A stretch of DNA of 64,000 bases. Source: JACVRW01 sp963846505. GTDB lineage: Bacteria; Actinomycetota; Thermoleophilia; Solirubrobacterales; Thermoleophilaceae. The position numbers and the translations under genes are program-made. Every line of letters starts with the position of its first letter. Within the stretch, counting starts at the first letter, position 1. Location of the stretch: positions 496,001-560,000 of the forward strand of contig CAWJWD010000007.1 of the NCBI GenBank assembly GCA_963846505.1, given 5' to 3'. The notes under the pieces are model-generated. The model was not told the DNA's origin. It did not search any database and saw nothing but the letters and a program-made list of their open reading frames with translations. Positions 29,811-43,304 of this stretch are shown here, piece after piece.

Positions 29811-29958
29811 GGGCCACGAGCGCGGCGCGACCTTCGGGATCCTTGGCCAGGTTGACCTCCACGTACTCGACGCCGCGCGCCTGCAGCAGCGCCTTCGCCT
29901 GGCGGCAGAAGCCGCACGGCTCGGTGGTGTAGAGGGTGATCGCGGTGACGTCCGACAT
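29693..29958 (-). CDS. Glutaredoxin (two +1 shifts)
   Basis: About 88 residues. It begins MSDVTAITLYTTEPCGFCRQ with the CGFC redox site, followed by ALLQARGVEYVEVNLAKDP, then after a +1 near 29802 TFPQILIGERSIGGFRELL with the cis-proline and GG glutathione-site signature. A second +1 near 29703 gives a stop at 29693-29695. It reduces disulfides with glutathione or, in actinobacteria, probably a mycothiol-type cofactor (inference). It overlaps the 3' extension of mutM on the other strand. Confidence 0.8.
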
Positions 29959-29976
29959 CCGCTTCAAAGTCTAGGC

Positions 29977-30697
29977 GTGCCCGGTACCTTCAAGACCGAG
30001 GCAGTCGTGCTGCGTTCGATCCGCTACGGCGAGGCCGATCGCGTGCTGCACCTCTACACGCCGATCGCGGCCGCGTGGGGGCGGTGGCCAAGGGCGTGCG
30101 GCGGGTGCGCTCGCGCCTCGGCGGCCGGCTCGAGCCGCTCGCGCGCGTGCGGCTGGTGCTGCACGAGGGGCGCGGCGAGCTCTGCACGGTCAGCCAGGCC
30201 GACACCGTGCACGCCCACGCGGCGCTGCGCGAGCAGCGGCTGCTCGCTCGAGCGCGCGGTGCAGGCCTGCGAGGCGGTGCTGCGGCTGCTCGACTCGGCC
30301 GAGCCGAACCGCCCGCCTACAACCTGCTCTGCAACGAGCTCGCGCTGCTCGACGAGCGGCCCGACGCCGCCACCCGCGCGCACGCGCTGGCGTTCCGGCA
30401 TCAAGCTGCTGCTGGCGGCCGGCTTCGCGCCCGAGCTGGCCTCGTGCGCGTCCTGCGGCGACGCCGAGCACGTCGGCGGCTTCTCGCCGAGCGCCGGCGG
30501 GGTGGTCTGTCCCGGCTGCGAGGCGGGCTCGTTCCCGCTCGGCGAGGAGGCCCACCGCTTCCTCGTCGAGGCGCTCGCCCGGCCGCTGGCCGAGGCGCCG
30601 ACGGCGCCCGCGCCGGCGCTCGCGCCAGGCCGACCGGGCGCTCGCGGAGACGCTGGAGCACCACGCGCACGTGCGTCTGCGGCGCGTGGCCGCCTGA
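29977..30697 (+). CDS. recO: DNA repair protein RecO (several +1 shifts)
   Basis: The OB-fold N-terminus reads TFKTEAVVLRSIRYGEADRV, continuing LHLYTP and, after a shift, GAVAKGVRRVRSRLGG. The C-terminal zinc finger is CASCGDAEHVGGFSP...GVVCPGCEAG. RecO loads RecA onto SSB-coated gaps with RecR and RecF. Net +1 steps lie near 30061, 30072, 30248, 30396 and 30625, with an ambiguous one around 30315. Corrected length is ~236 residues. It lies 16 bases before ppdK and is divergent from glutaredoxin. Confidence 0.85.
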
Positions 30698-30713
30698 CGC
30701 GTAGCATCCACGC

Positions 30714-33346
<2,633 letters not shown>

Positions 33347-33350
<4 letters not shown>

Positions 33351-33991
33351 GGGGAGGGCTCGCCGCGCAGCCGGCGATCCCAGCGCGCCCGCTCGTCGTC
33401 GTCCATCGCGAACGGGATCAGCATCGCCAGCAGCGCGTCGGCGACGTCCTCGTCGCGGCCGCTGGCGATGCGGTGCAGGCCGAGGCCGTCGAGCAGGGCC
33501 ACGAACAGGCGCGCGCCCTCGGCCGGACGCGGCGAGCCGGCGGCGCGCAGGGCCGCCTCCGCCGCTTCGGCGTAGAGGTCGAGGGCCTGGCGGGCGACCT
33601 CGCGCAGACCGGGTCGGCGCGCGGCCTCGAGATACAGCTCGAACTGGCCGATCTCCGCCGGCAGGCCGTCGTCCTGGAACTTGCGCAGCTCGGCGAGCAG
33701 CAGGCGGGCGATGTCGGCAGGGGCGAGCTGCTCGTCCTCCAGCCGCGCCGAGAGCGCGGTCAGGCGCTCGGCCTCCTCGCGCACGAACAGCAGCAGCGCC
33801 TCGTCGAGCAGCTCGTCGAGCGACTCGAAGTAGTAGGTCGTGGCGGCCACCGGCACGTCCGCGCGCTCGGCGACGGCGCGGTGGGTGGTCGCCGAGACGC
33901 CCCGCTCGGCGATCACTTCCAGGGCCGCCGTCAGGATCGCCTGGCGACGCAGTTCGCCGCGTGCCTGGCGGGTGCGCTCGGCAGCGGTCAC
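33347..33991 (-). CDS. TetR-family transcriptional regulator
   Basis: The N-terminal helix-turn-helix is RRQAILTAALEVIAERGVSA, continuing TTHRAVAERADVPVAATTYYF, a typical TetR DNA-binding domain with the YYxF recognition helix end. The rest is an all-helical ligand domain. I use GTG 33991 (VTAAERTRQARG), which gives ~214 residues; a longer upstream frame would overlap dgt. It is divergent from dgt by only 32 bases, so it may control that promoter or its own. The effector is unknown. Confidence 0.85.
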
Positions 33992-34023
33992 GGGCGGATC
34001 GTAGCCTGCGACAATCGGCACGC

Positions 34024-35025
34024 ATGGCCCGCCCCGCCGCAACCACTCGGGCGAGCTTCCGCGAGCGCACGGAGGAGCTCGAGGAGGAGCGCCTGTCGCC
34101 ACTCGCAGCCCGCTCCTACCCGGCGCGGCGCGAGCAGGCCGAGCCCGACTCCGACCATCGCACCCCGTTCCAGCGCGATCGGGACCGGATCGTCCACTCG
34201 AAGGCCTTCCGCCGGCTCAAGCACAAGACCCAGGTCTTCATCGCGCCGGAGGGCGACCACTACCGCACGCGCCTCACGCACACGCTCGAGGCCTGCGGCA
34301 TCGCGCGCAACGTCGCGCGGGCGCTGCGGCTCAACGAGGACCTGACCGAGGCGATCGGGCTCGGGCACGACCTCGGCCACGCCCCCTTCGGCCACATCGG
34401 CGAGGCGGTGCTCGACGACTGCGTGCGCGAGCGCTACGGCGGCGGCTTTCGCCACAACGAGCACTCGTTGCGGGTCGTCGAGCGGATCGAGCGGCTGAAC
34501 CTGACCGAGCCGGTGCGCGACGGCATCCTGCGCCACACGGGCCCCGAGCGACCGGCGACGCTGGAGGGCCGGGTCGTGCGCGTGGTCGACCGCATCGCCT
34601 ACATCAACCACGACATCGACGACGCCGTCCGCGCGGGGGTGCTCGCCTTCGAGGACCTGCCGCGGGCGGAGGTCGAGCTGCTCGGGACGACCGGCTCGGA
34701 GCGCATCGAGACGCTCGTGGTCGACCTGCTCGACCGCTCGGAGGCTGCCGGCGACATCGTCCAGGGCGACGAGGTCGGCGGTGCGATGCTGCGCCTGCGC
34801 GAGTTCATGTTCGAGCGCGTCTACCTCGCCGCCGACGCGCAGCGCGAGCGGCCGCGCATCGAGCGTCTGCTGCGCACCCTGTTCGACCACTACGCTGCCG
34901 AGCCGCCACCCGCGGCGGTCGAGGGAGCCTCCGAACGCGAGCGCGTGGTGGATTGGCTCGCCGGCATGACCGACCGCTACGCGATCCGCAGCTTCGAAGA
35001 GCTGGCGCTGCCGCAGGGGTTCTAG
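34024..35025 (+). CDS. dgt: Deoxyguanosinetriphosphate triphosphohydrolase-like protein
   Basis: An HD-domain dNTPase of 333 residues. Metal-binding motifs are RLTHTLEACGIARN, LGHDLGHAPFGHIGE (the HD pair) and VVDRIAYINHDIDDA. DHRTPFQRDRDRIVHSKAFR at the N-terminus identifies the dGTPase-like (type 2) group that is regularly placed next to dnaG. It removes triphosphate from dNTPs, balancing pools. The frame is clean. Six bases separate it from dnaG. Confidence 0.9.
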   Translation: MARPAATTRASFRERTEELEEERLSPLAARSYPARREQAEPDSDHRTPFQRDRDRIVHSKAFRRLKHKTQVFIAPEGDHYRTRLTHTLEACGIARNVARALRLNEDLTEAIGLGHDLGHAPFGHIGEAVLDDCVRERYGGGFRHNEHSLRVVERIERLNLTEPVRDGILRHTGPERPATLEGRVVRVVDRIAYINHDIDDAVRAGVLAFEDLPRAEVELLGTTGSERIETLVVDLLDRSEAAGDIVQGDEVGGAMLRLREFMFERVYLAADAQRERPRIERLLRTLFDHYAAEPPPAAVEGASERERVVDWLAGMTDRYAIRSFEELALPQGF

Positions 35026-35031
35026 CCGCCG

Positions 35032-36916
35032 ATGGCGCTCTACACCCGCGACTCGATCGAGCGGTTGCGCGAGGCGGTCGACATGGTCGAGCTGGTCAGC
35101 AGCAAGACCGACCTGCGTCGGGTCGGCACGCGCTGGCAGGGCCTGTGCCCGTTCCACGACGAGCGCTCGCCGTCGTTCAACGTCAACGCCGAGGAGAAGC
35201 TCTACATCTGCTTCGGCTGCGAGGCCAAGGGGGACTCGATCCGCTTCGTCGAGGAGACCGAGGGGCTCGACTTCCGCGAGGCGGTCGACGTGCTGGCCGA
35301 GCGCTTCAACGTCGAGCTGCAGCTCGAGGACGAGGATCCGCGAGCCGAGGAGCGCCGGCGCCGGCGCGAGCGGCTGTTGAAGCTGCTCGACCGCACCGCG
35401 CGCTTCTACGCCGCCTACCTCTGGGAGGCCCAGGAGGCGGGCAAGGCACGCGAGTACCTCGCCGGCCGGGGCCTGTCCGAGCAGACGCTGCGCGACTTTC
35501 GCGTCGGCTACGCGCCGAGCGCCTGGGACAAGGTCACCGTCAAGGCGCGCGAGCTCGGCTTCAAGCCCGAGGAGCTGACGGCGGCCGGCGTCGCGATGAC
35601 CTCGCGCAAGGACAGGGACGGGCTCTACGACCGCTTCCGGGGCCGGATCATGTTCCCGCTCGCCGACGCTCGCGGTCGCGTGCTCGGCTTCGGCGCGCGC
35701 GCGATGGGGGAGGGCAGGGGCCCGAAGTACCTCAACACGTCCGAGAACGAGCTCTACCACAAGGGTCGTCAGCTGTTCGGGATCGATCTGGCGCGGGGGC
35801 CGGCTGCGAAGAGCGGTCGGATCGTGGTCGTCGAGGGATATACGGACGTGCTCGCCCTGCATCAGGCCGGGATCCCCGAGGCCGTGGCGATCATGGGCAC
35901 GGCGCTGACCCAGGAGCAGCTCGCCGAGCTCGGCCGAGCCGCCTCGCTGGTCGTGCTGGCGCTCGACGCGGACCGCTCGGGCCAGGAGGCGATGCTGCGC
36001 GCGGTGCGGGCGGCGCGCGAGAAGCAGCTCGAGCTGCAGGTCGTCGAGCTGCCCGAAGAGGGTGGCGATCCGGCGGACCTGATCGCCAGCGAGGGGGCCG
36101 AGGCCTTCGAGCAGCGGCTGGGCGATGCAATCGAGGTGGAGCGGTTTCAGCTGCGTCGGGTAGTTGCCGATGCAGACCTCGACTCGCCGACCGGCACCGA
36201 CCGGGCGATCGAGGAGGCAAGGGCACTGATCGCGACGACTCCAGACCGTTCCGTCCTACGAGACTCGTTGATCCGCGAAGGCGCGGATCGCTTCGGCGTG
36301 CCCGAGAACTACCTCGTCCCCGGACCCGACGATCGGCCGCGCCGTGCGCCGCGAGACGCCGGCCCGAACCGATCGCCGGCGGGCGCCGGTCCGGCGAGCG
36401 ATCCCGGCCCGCAGCTGCTCGACGGCGACCCGGGGCCCGAATGGTCCCCAGCTCGAGCAAGCGCACGCCCTGCGGGGAAGGACGCGGCTGCAGGATCTCC
36501 CACGGCTGCCTCGCTGCGGCCGGAGCGACGCATTCATCGCTGCTTGCCTGGCCAGCGGCGATCTCGGTCGCGGCTTAGCTCGGGCAAGCTCGGCGCCGGA
36601 CACCTGTCCTCCGATCGGCGCAGTCCGTGCGCTGGCATATCTCGCTCGCGAACTTCGAAGATCCCCTGGCTGCGCTGCCCGAGGACGATCCAGCGCTCGG
36701 GGGATTCGTCGGCGGCGTTGCTCGCCGAGGCCGAGGAGCGCGGTCCAGCGACGGAGGCCGAGCTGCAGCATCAGCTTCCTCGCCCTCGAGCTGCGGCGCG
36801 TCGAAGCGCGAAGCCGCGCGTGCGGCCGAGCAAGGCGATCTCGAGCGCCAGCGCGAGTTGGCCACCGCTTGGGCGGCAGTCATGGGCGAGCTAAAGTCCG
36901 TGAGCAGTCAAACGGC

Positions 36917-36920
<4 letters not shown>
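35032..36920 (+). CDS. dnaG: DNA primase (C-terminus frameshifted)
   Basis: Makes RNA primers for replication. The CHC2 zinc finger is LCPFHDERSPSFNV...YICFGCEAKGD. The Toprim core contains VVVEGYTDVLALHQAG and VVLALDADRSGQEAM. The first ~440 residues are in one frame. The helicase-binding C-terminus is then spread over all three frames: net +1 steps near 36440, 36640, 36725, 36775 and 36810 recover FIAACLASGDLGRG, FEDPLAALPEDDPALGGFV and AEQGDLERQRELA. The corrected stop at 36920 overlaps the sigma-factor ATG (ATGA), the conserved dnaG-rpoD order. Confidence 0.9.
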
Positions 36921-37904
<984 letters not shown>

Positions 37905-37929
37905 GCGACTATCGTGCAGTGCTGGCCGT

Positions 37930-38002
<73 letters not shown>

Positions 38003-38015
38003 CCTCTTTCTCCTC

Positions 38016-39234
38016 CTAGCGCAGCGTCGCCGCCGGTCGCCGCCGCTCCGCGAGCTCCTCGACGGCGTCGGCGGCTGTGACGGCGCCGTCGTGGGTCTCG
38101 GCCCAGCGCTGCACCTCGGCCGCCCGGCGCGGCGTAGCCGGGATCGCCGAGCAGTCGGCGCAGGGCCAGCCGCACGCCGCTGGGCGTCTGGAAGCGGCGT
38201 GGCAGCGAGACGCCGAGGCCGGACCAGCGCACCCGCGCCGAGTTCTCGGCCATGTCGCCGGCGAACGGCACCGCCACGACCGGCACGCCGCAGCTCAGCG
38301 CCCGCGCCAGCGTGCCGTGGCCGGCATGGCAGATCACCGCGGCGCAGCGCGGCATCGTGCGGGCGTAGGAGACCCAGTCGACGATGCGCGCGTTCGGCGG
38401 TTCGGGCAGCGGCTCGGGCGGCTGGCGACGGTTGATCGTGGCGAGCACGCGCACCGGCTGGTCGGCCAGCCCCTCGAGCGCGGCGCGCAGCAGCGTCTGG
38501 TCGGGATCCTGCGAGGTGCTGGGGGCGACGAGCACGAGCGGGTCGTCGCCCGGGGGCAGCTCGACGTCGCCGAAGGGCTGCTCCCACAGCAGCGGCCCGG
38601 TCACCCGCATCCCCGGCAGCGACTCCGCGCGCGGGTACTCGAGCTGCGGCAGCGTCGCGACCAGCGCGAGCTCGCGCGAGATGCCGCCGTGCACGTAGTC
38701 GAGCGGCGGCAGGCCGACCCGCTTGCGGGTCTCGTTGAGCTCGTCGCGCCCCTGACGCTCGCCGGCCATCGTCAGCGGCCGCGTCACGCGCCAGATCCGC
38801 GCGCCGAGGCGCGTGCGGGGGTAGACGCCGCCGACCGCGTAGGTGGGGAAGTCCGGCTCGCCGACGGGCAGCACGTGGGGCACGAGCGTCACCCAGGGTC
38901 GCTGCTCGAGCTGGGCGGCCAGGGCGCCGGCGGCCGTCAGGATGTCGACGATCACCGCATCCGCGTCGAGTTCGCGGATCAGCTCGCGCGTGACGGCCGA
39001 GGCGCGCACGGCCGCCTCGTAGGGCTTCAGCGGCCGCTCGCGCGTGGGGAAGACCTGGTACTCCGGCGCGGCGGCGAAGCGCATGCCCTCGCGCTCGACC
39101 GCCTCCTGCCAGCGGCTCCACGTCTCCAGTACGACCTCGTGCCCGCGTGCGGCCAACTCGCGACCGAGGGCGATCGCCGGGAACGCGTGCCCAGGGTCGC
39201 CGAAGGCCGAGAGCAGGTAGCGGCGGGTGCTCAG
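38016..39234 (-). CDS. UGT-like (MGT family) glycosyltransferase
   Basis: A GT-B enzyme. The N-terminal FGDPGHAFPAIALGRELAAR is the usual beginning of MGT-type glycosyltransferases. The C-terminal donor site reads CAAVICHAGHGTLARALSCG, continuing VPVVAVPFAGDMAENSARV, the UDP-sugar signature. About 406 residues. One +1 near 38140 (after GYAAP) restores EVQRWAETHDGAV and a stop at 38016. No ATG/GTG/TTG start exists at the right place; the frame begins with CTG 39234 overlapping the LLM stop (CTGA). The acceptor is unknown. Confidence 0.83.
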
Positions 39235-40262
39235 AGCAGCTCCGGCAGCTCGCGGACCAGCCGGCTGCGCTCCTCGGCCTCGAAGGCGATCGGCGTGATG
39301 TTCAGCGTGCCCACGCCGGCCTCGCGGTAGACCGCCAGCCGCTCCTTGATGTGCTCGCGCGGCCCGGCGAGCGTGGTGATGTCGATCAGCTCCGCCGGCA
39401 GTGCCGCGGCGGCCTCCTCCTTCTTGCCCTCGAGGTAGAGGTCCTGGACCTCCTTGGCCGCCTCCTCGAAGCCGTAGCGCGTCACGAGCGCGTTGTAGAA
39501 GTTCTGCTTGCGCGAGCCCATGCCCCCGACGTAGAGCGCCAGGAACGGGCGCATCATGTCGCGGGCGCGGTCGATGTCGTCGTCGATGCGCACCTGCACG
39601 CTCGGCGCGATGTCGAAGTCGTCGAGCGAGCGGCCGGAGCGGGCGGCGCCCTCCTCGAGCAGGCCGCGCGCCTCGCTGACGTGCTCGGGACTGAAGAACA
39701 GCGGCAGCCAGCCGTCGGCGATCTCGCCGACCAGCTGGGTGTTCTTGGGGCCGATCGCGGCGACGTAGATCGGGATCCGCTCCTGCACCGGGGCGATCGT
39801 CAGCTTCAGCGGCTTGCCGGGGCCGTCGGGCAGCGGCAGCTCGTAGGTCTCGCCGTGGTACTCGAGTCGCTCGCGCTCGAGCGCCTTGCGCACGATCGCC
39901 ACGTAGTCGCGCGTGCGGGCGAGCTGCTTGGCGAAGCGTTGGCCGTGCCAGCCCTCGGCGACCTGCGGTCCGGAGGAGCCGATGCCGAGCATCATGCGCC
40001 CGTTCGAGAGCTGGTCGAGCGTGGCGGCGGTCATGGCCGTCATCGCGGGCGAGCGCGCCGGCATCTGGAAGATCGCCGAGCCGATCTTGATGCGCTCGGT
40101 CTGCGCGGCGATCCAGGCCAGCACGGTGGCGGCGTCGGAGCCGTAGGCCTCGGCGGCCCAGACGGAGTCGTAGCCCGCGGCCTCCGCCTCGCGCACGCCG
40201 GCGATCTGCTGTTCGGCCGTCAGCCCCAGACCCCAATACCCGATGCTCAGTCCCAACCGCAT
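39231..40262 (-). CDS. LLM-class F420-dependent oxidoreductase
   Basis: A clean 343-residue bacterial-luciferase-like TIM barrel. It has LGLSIGYWGLGLTAEQQIAG at the start, AAEAYGSDAATVLAWIAAQT, LDQLSNGRMMLGIGSSGPQV and GWHGQRF, which mark the F420-dependent (methylenetetrahydromethanopterin reductase-like) group. F420 use is an actinobacterial trait, and the substrate is unknown. A GGAG ribosome-binding site precedes ATG 40262. It lies upstream of, and overlaps by four bases, the glycosyltransferase, so the two may modify the same compound (inference). Confidence 0.87.
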   Translation of the reverse strand: MRLGLSIGYWGLGLTAEQQIAGVREAEAAGYDSVWAAEAYGSDAATVLAWIAAQTERIKIGSAIFQMPARSPAMTAMTAATLDQLSNGRMMLGIGSSGPQVAEGWHGQRFAKQLARTRDYVAIVRKALERERLEYHGETYELPLPDGPGKPLKLTIAPVQERIPIYVAAIGPKNTQLVGEIADGWLPLFFSPEHVSEARGLLEEGAARSGRSLDDFDIAPSVQVRIDDDIDRARDMMRPFLALYVGGMGSRKQNFYNALVTRYGFEEAAKEVQDLYLEGKKEEAAAALPAELIDITTLAGPREHIKERLAVYREAGVGTLNITPIAFEAEERSRLVRELPELL

Positions 40263-40319
40263 GCAAGTCTCCTTTCGCCCGTCCGCGAGTCCCCGGTGCC
40301 GTGGCATCCTACGGACCCG

Positions 40320-40824
40320 ATGAGGACCCGACGCCGGCCGGCTCGCGACCTGCGGGTCGCCATCGACTGCCTGCCGCTCCAGACCCGCAAGGCGATGCTG
40401 GGCGGGATCGAGGCCAATCGCATCATCGTCGGCGCCTACGTCGACCGCAGCGGGGGCGTCTGCCCGATGCTCGCCGCCCACCGCAACGGCGGTCGCACGA
40501 GCCTCGCCAGCTTCGCCCACGCCTGGGACCGCTACACCCGCGCACGCAAGGCGCGAGCGGCCACCGAGCGCGAGCTGAACACGCTGCGCACGATGCTCGA
40601 GGCGAGCATCGCGCTCGACGAGCTGCCGCGCCTGTCCGACGTCCCGCGTCCGCGCCAAGCGACCTGCTCCGGACACCGGCGAGCGCTCCCGCGTCGCCGA
40701 ACTGGGCGGCCGCGAGGGCTGGGCCTGGCTACGACCGTTCCGGCGCCTCGACGAGTACGAGCGCGCGCTGGCGGAGCTCGAGCGCGCCGAGCGCGAGGCG
40801 CGCGAGCTGATCTCGACGGCCTAG
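40320..40824 (+). CDS. Conserved-looking protein of unknown function (one +1 shift)
   Basis: About 167 residues and basic overall. Visible sequence: LRVAIDCLPLQTRKAMLGGI, continuing EANRIIVGAYVDRSGGVCPM and LAAHRNGGRTSLASFAHAWD, then a helical part ending LDEYERALAELERAEREARE. A +1 near 40650 joins the halves. I do not recognise the family. The central VDRSGGVCPMLAAHR looks like a conserved core, with no known catalytic motif. It is divergent from the LLM gene by 57 bases and shares a CTAG stop with the convergent SDR gene. Confidence 0.6.
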
Positions 40825-41546
40825 GGGATCGTGTCGCCGCGCCGGAGGAACTGGATCTCCGGCACGACGCACGCAGGGGAGGTGTGCAGCAGGAAGGTCA
40901 CGGCCTGGGCGATGTCCTCGGGCGCGATCATCTCCTCGCGCGGGATCTGGCCCTGGATCCAGTCGCTCATCGGCGTGTCGACGAAGCCGGGGCAGAGCGC
41001 CGTCACCTGGATGCCGTCGCCCTGGTGCTCCTTGTGCAGCGCGCCGCTGAGGCCGACCACCGCGTGCTTGGTCGCGGAGTAGATGCCGAGGAAGCCCTGC
41101 GGGTACTTGCCCGCGATCGAGGCGGTGTTGACGATCAGCGCCTTGCCGTGCTCGGCGCCCGCCTCCTTCAGCAGCGGCAGGCATTCGCGCGTGAGCAGCA
41201 CGATCGAGCGCACGTTGACGGCCAGCTGCATGTCGAGGAACTTCGTCTGCGTCTCCCCGATCGCCGCGCCGATGCCGACGCCGGCGTTGTTGGCGAGCAC
41301 GTCGAGGCGGCCGTAGCGCTCGCGGTGGGCCTCGGCGAGCCCTTGGAGCGCCGCTTCGTCGGCGACGTTGGCCGGCACCGACAGCACCTCGAATCCCTCG
41401 TCGCGCAGGCGCTGGGCGGCGTCCTCGAGCTTCTCGGGACGACGCGCGGACAACGTCAGGGCGTAGCCCTCGGCGCCGAGGGCTCGCGCGATCGCGAGCC
41501 CGATGCCGCTCGAGCCGCCGGTGATCAGTGCCGCGCGCTCCACCAT
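40821..41546 (-). CDS. Short-chain dehydrogenase/reductase
   Basis: A clean 241-residue classical SDR. ALITGGSSGIGLAIARALG is the cofactor loop, LANNAGVG the NNAG motif, and NTASIAGKYPQGFLGIYSAT then K the catalytic Ser-Tyr-Lys. SARRPEKL after the second strand suggests NADP(H). The tail VTFLLHTSPACVVPEIQFLR resembles 3-oxoacyl-(ACP) reductase-like dehydrogenases; the substrate is unknown. Its TAG stop is the complement of the neighbouring TAG. TAGAGT lies ten bases before the ATG. Confidence 0.88.
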   Translation of the reverse strand: MVERAALITGGSSGIGLAIARALGAEGYALTLSARRPEKLEDAAQRLRDEGFEVLSVPANVADEAALQGLAEAHRERYGRLDVLANNAGVGIGAAIGETQTKFLDMQLAVNVRSIVLLTRECLPLLKEAGAEHGKALIVNTASIAGKYPQGFLGIYSATKHAVVGLSGALHKEHQGDGIQVTALCPGFVDTPMSDWIQGQIPREEMIAPEDIAQAVTFLLHTSPACVVPEIQFLRRGDTIP

Positions 41547-41623
41547 GGGGTCGGGGACTCTATTGGAAGGAACGGTTAAGGAAGCTTCATGAGCCGGCCC
41601 GGGATCCCTACGCTTCGCTGCCC

Positions 41624-42616
41624 GTGTCTGCCGGCAGAGTCCTGATCGCGGCGCTGGTCGCCGCCTGTGCGCTGATCGCTGCCGGCTGTGGAGGCGACGA
41701 CGGCGGCGATGCCGACAAGCCGCCGGCGGTGGCGAGACCCGAGGACTTCCCGACCGCCGACGGCAAGACGCTCGTGGAGCTGCGCCAGGGCCTGCCCGAA
41801 GGGGGGCCCGTGCTCGCCCCGGCCGTCTCGCAGTTCACGACCGGCAGCAACCGCTTCGGCTTCGCGCTCTTCGACCGCGGTCGCAACCAGATCGCCGACG
41901 CCCAGGTCGCGCTCTACGTGGCGCCGGTCGGGGGCGGCAAGGTGAGCGGGCCGATCGTCGCCGAGTGGGAGTCGCTGAAGGTCGACGCCCCGTTCCAGAG
42001 CAAGACGGTCAAGCTCGACCGCGACTCTGCCCGCTCGGTCTACGTCGCCGACCTGAGCTTCGCCAAGCCCGGCAAGTACGAGGTGCTCGGGATCGCCCGC
42101 CTCGACGACCGGCTGGTCGCCGCCACCTCCGTCGGGCCACCGCTGGTCGTGCAGCCCAAGGCACGCGACCAGGTGCCGTCGGTCGGCGAGCAGGCGCCGC
42201 GCATCCATACGCCCACCGAGGCCGACGTCGGCGGCGACGTCGCGCAGATCGACACGCGCGTGCCACCGAGCGACATGCACGAGGTGGACTTCGCCGACGT
42301 CGTCGGCAAGCAGCCGGTCGTGCTCGTGTTCGCGACGCCGCTGCTGTGCCAGAGCCGCGTCTGCGGTCCGGTCGTGGACATCGCCGAGCAGGTCAAGTCC
42401 GAGCTCGGCGACAAGGCCGCCTTCATCCACATGGAGATCTACGACGACAACGAGATCGCCAAGGGCGAGCGGCCCCAGGTCCGCGCCTGGCGCCTGCCCA
42501 GCGAGCCCTGGGTCTTCGCGATCGACCGCGACGGCCGCATCGTCGAGCGCATCGAGGGCGCCTACAGCGCCGACGAGCTCACCGCCGCCGCCAAGAAGGC
42601 CATCGGCCAGAGCTGA
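41624..42616 (+). CDS. Secreted lipoprotein with thioredoxin-like C-terminus
   Basis: The GTG-started signal peptide (VLIAALVAACALIAAGC) ends in a lipobox with the cysteine at residue ~23, followed by GGDDGG, so the protein is anchored outside the membrane. Residues ~45-190 are beta-rich. Residues ~210-330 look thioredoxin-like: QPVVLVFATPLLCQSRVCGP, continuing VVDIAEQVK, with cysteines spaced CQSRVC, then PWVFAIDRDGRIVERIEGAY. The C-x4-C spacing is not the usual CxxC, so a redox role is possible but not assured. 330 residues, clean frame. Confidence 0.8.
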   Translation: MSAGRVLIAALVAACALIAAGCGGDDGGDADKPPAVARPEDFPTADGKTLVELRQGLPEGGPVLAPAVSQFTTGSNRFGFALFDRGRNQIADAQVALYVAPVGGGKVSGPIVAEWESLKVDAPFQSKTVKLDRDSARSVYVADLSFAKPGKYEVLGIARLDDRLVAATSVGPPLVVQPKARDQVPSVGEQAPRIHTPTEADVGGDVAQIDTRVPPSDMHEVDFADVVGKQPVVLVFATPLLCQSRVCGPVVDIAEQVKSELGDKAAFIHMEIYDDNEIAKGERPQVRAWRLPSEPWVFAIDRDGRIVERIEGAYSADELTAAAKKAIGQS

Positions 42617-42654
42617 CCCCGGCGGCCGCCCGGCCGCTTAGCATTCGCCGTCGA

Positions 42655-42730
42655 GGGCCGGTAGCTCAGCGGTTAGAGCAGCGGACTCATAATCCGTCGG
42701 TCGATGGTTCGAATCCATCCCGGCCCACCA
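42655..42730 (+). tRNA. tRNA with CAT anticodon (elongator Met most likely, Ile2 possible)
   Basis: Acceptor GGGCCGG/CCGGCCC, D arm TAGCTCAGCGGTTAGAGCA, anticodon stem GCGGA/TCCGT with loop CTCATAA, T arm GATGG-TTCGAAT-CCATC, discriminator A and encoded CCA (42728-42730). It is not an initiator, having no C1-A72 mismatch. An anticodon CAT can be elongator Met or lysidine-modified Ile2; actinobacterial elongator Met tRNAs share GACTCATAATC, which I favour. Confidence 0.93.
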
Positions 42731-42852
42731 AAAGCCCCGCAAATCAGCATGTTCTGCGCAGCGGCGAAAGATTCTTCGCTTCCGTGTCGATTTCCGGGAC
42801 GCTCGTTCGACGTGTGGGTAGAGGCAAGTCGAACCACTAGGAGGAACCACGA

Positions 42853-43275
42853 ATGCGAGTCATGGCGATCGTCAAGGCAAATGCGGACAGCGAGGCGGGC
42901 AAGATGCCGAGCGAGCAGATGCTGAGCGAGATGGGCGCGTACAACGAGGAGCTGGCGAAGGCCGGCATCCTGGTCGGCGGCGACGGGCTGCATCCCAGCT
43001 CCAAGGGCGCGCGGGTGAAGTTCTCGGGCAAGGACCGCACCGTCGTCGACGGGCCGTTCGCCGAGACCAAGGAGCTGATCGCGGGCTACTGGCTGCTGCA
43101 GGTCAAGTCGCTGGACGAGGCGATCGAGTGGATCAAGCGCTGCCCCAACCCGATGGAGGAGGAGTCGGAGATCGAGATCCGGCAGGTGTTCGAGGCCGAT
43201 GACTTCGGCGAGGAGTACACGCCCGAGCTGCAGGAGCAGGACCAGCGCACGCGCGCGATCTCCGAGGGCAACTAG
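42853..43275 (+). CDS. YCII-related (DGPF motif) protein, partner of the ECF42 sigma factor
   Basis: A 140-residue protein with the YCII/DGPF fold. VMAIVKANADSE leads in, and the namesake motif is VVDGPFAETKELIAGYWLLQ. The length and the C-terminal acidic tail are typical. Such proteins are found next to ECF42 sigma factors and are their likely targets or partners; their biochemical activity is unknown. A strong AGGAGGA ribosome-binding site precedes the ATG. The sigma gene starts 29 bases later. Confidence 0.87.
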   Translation: MRVMAIVKANADSEAGKMPSEQMLSEMGAYNEELAKAGILVGGDGLHPSSKGARVKFSGKDRTVVDGPFAETKELIAGYWLLQVKSLDEAIEWIKRCPNPMEEESEIEIRQVFEADDFGEEYTPELQEQDQRTRAISEGN

Positions 43276-43304
43276 CTAGTAGGCGCTCGGAGCGGCGACG
43301 CGCG

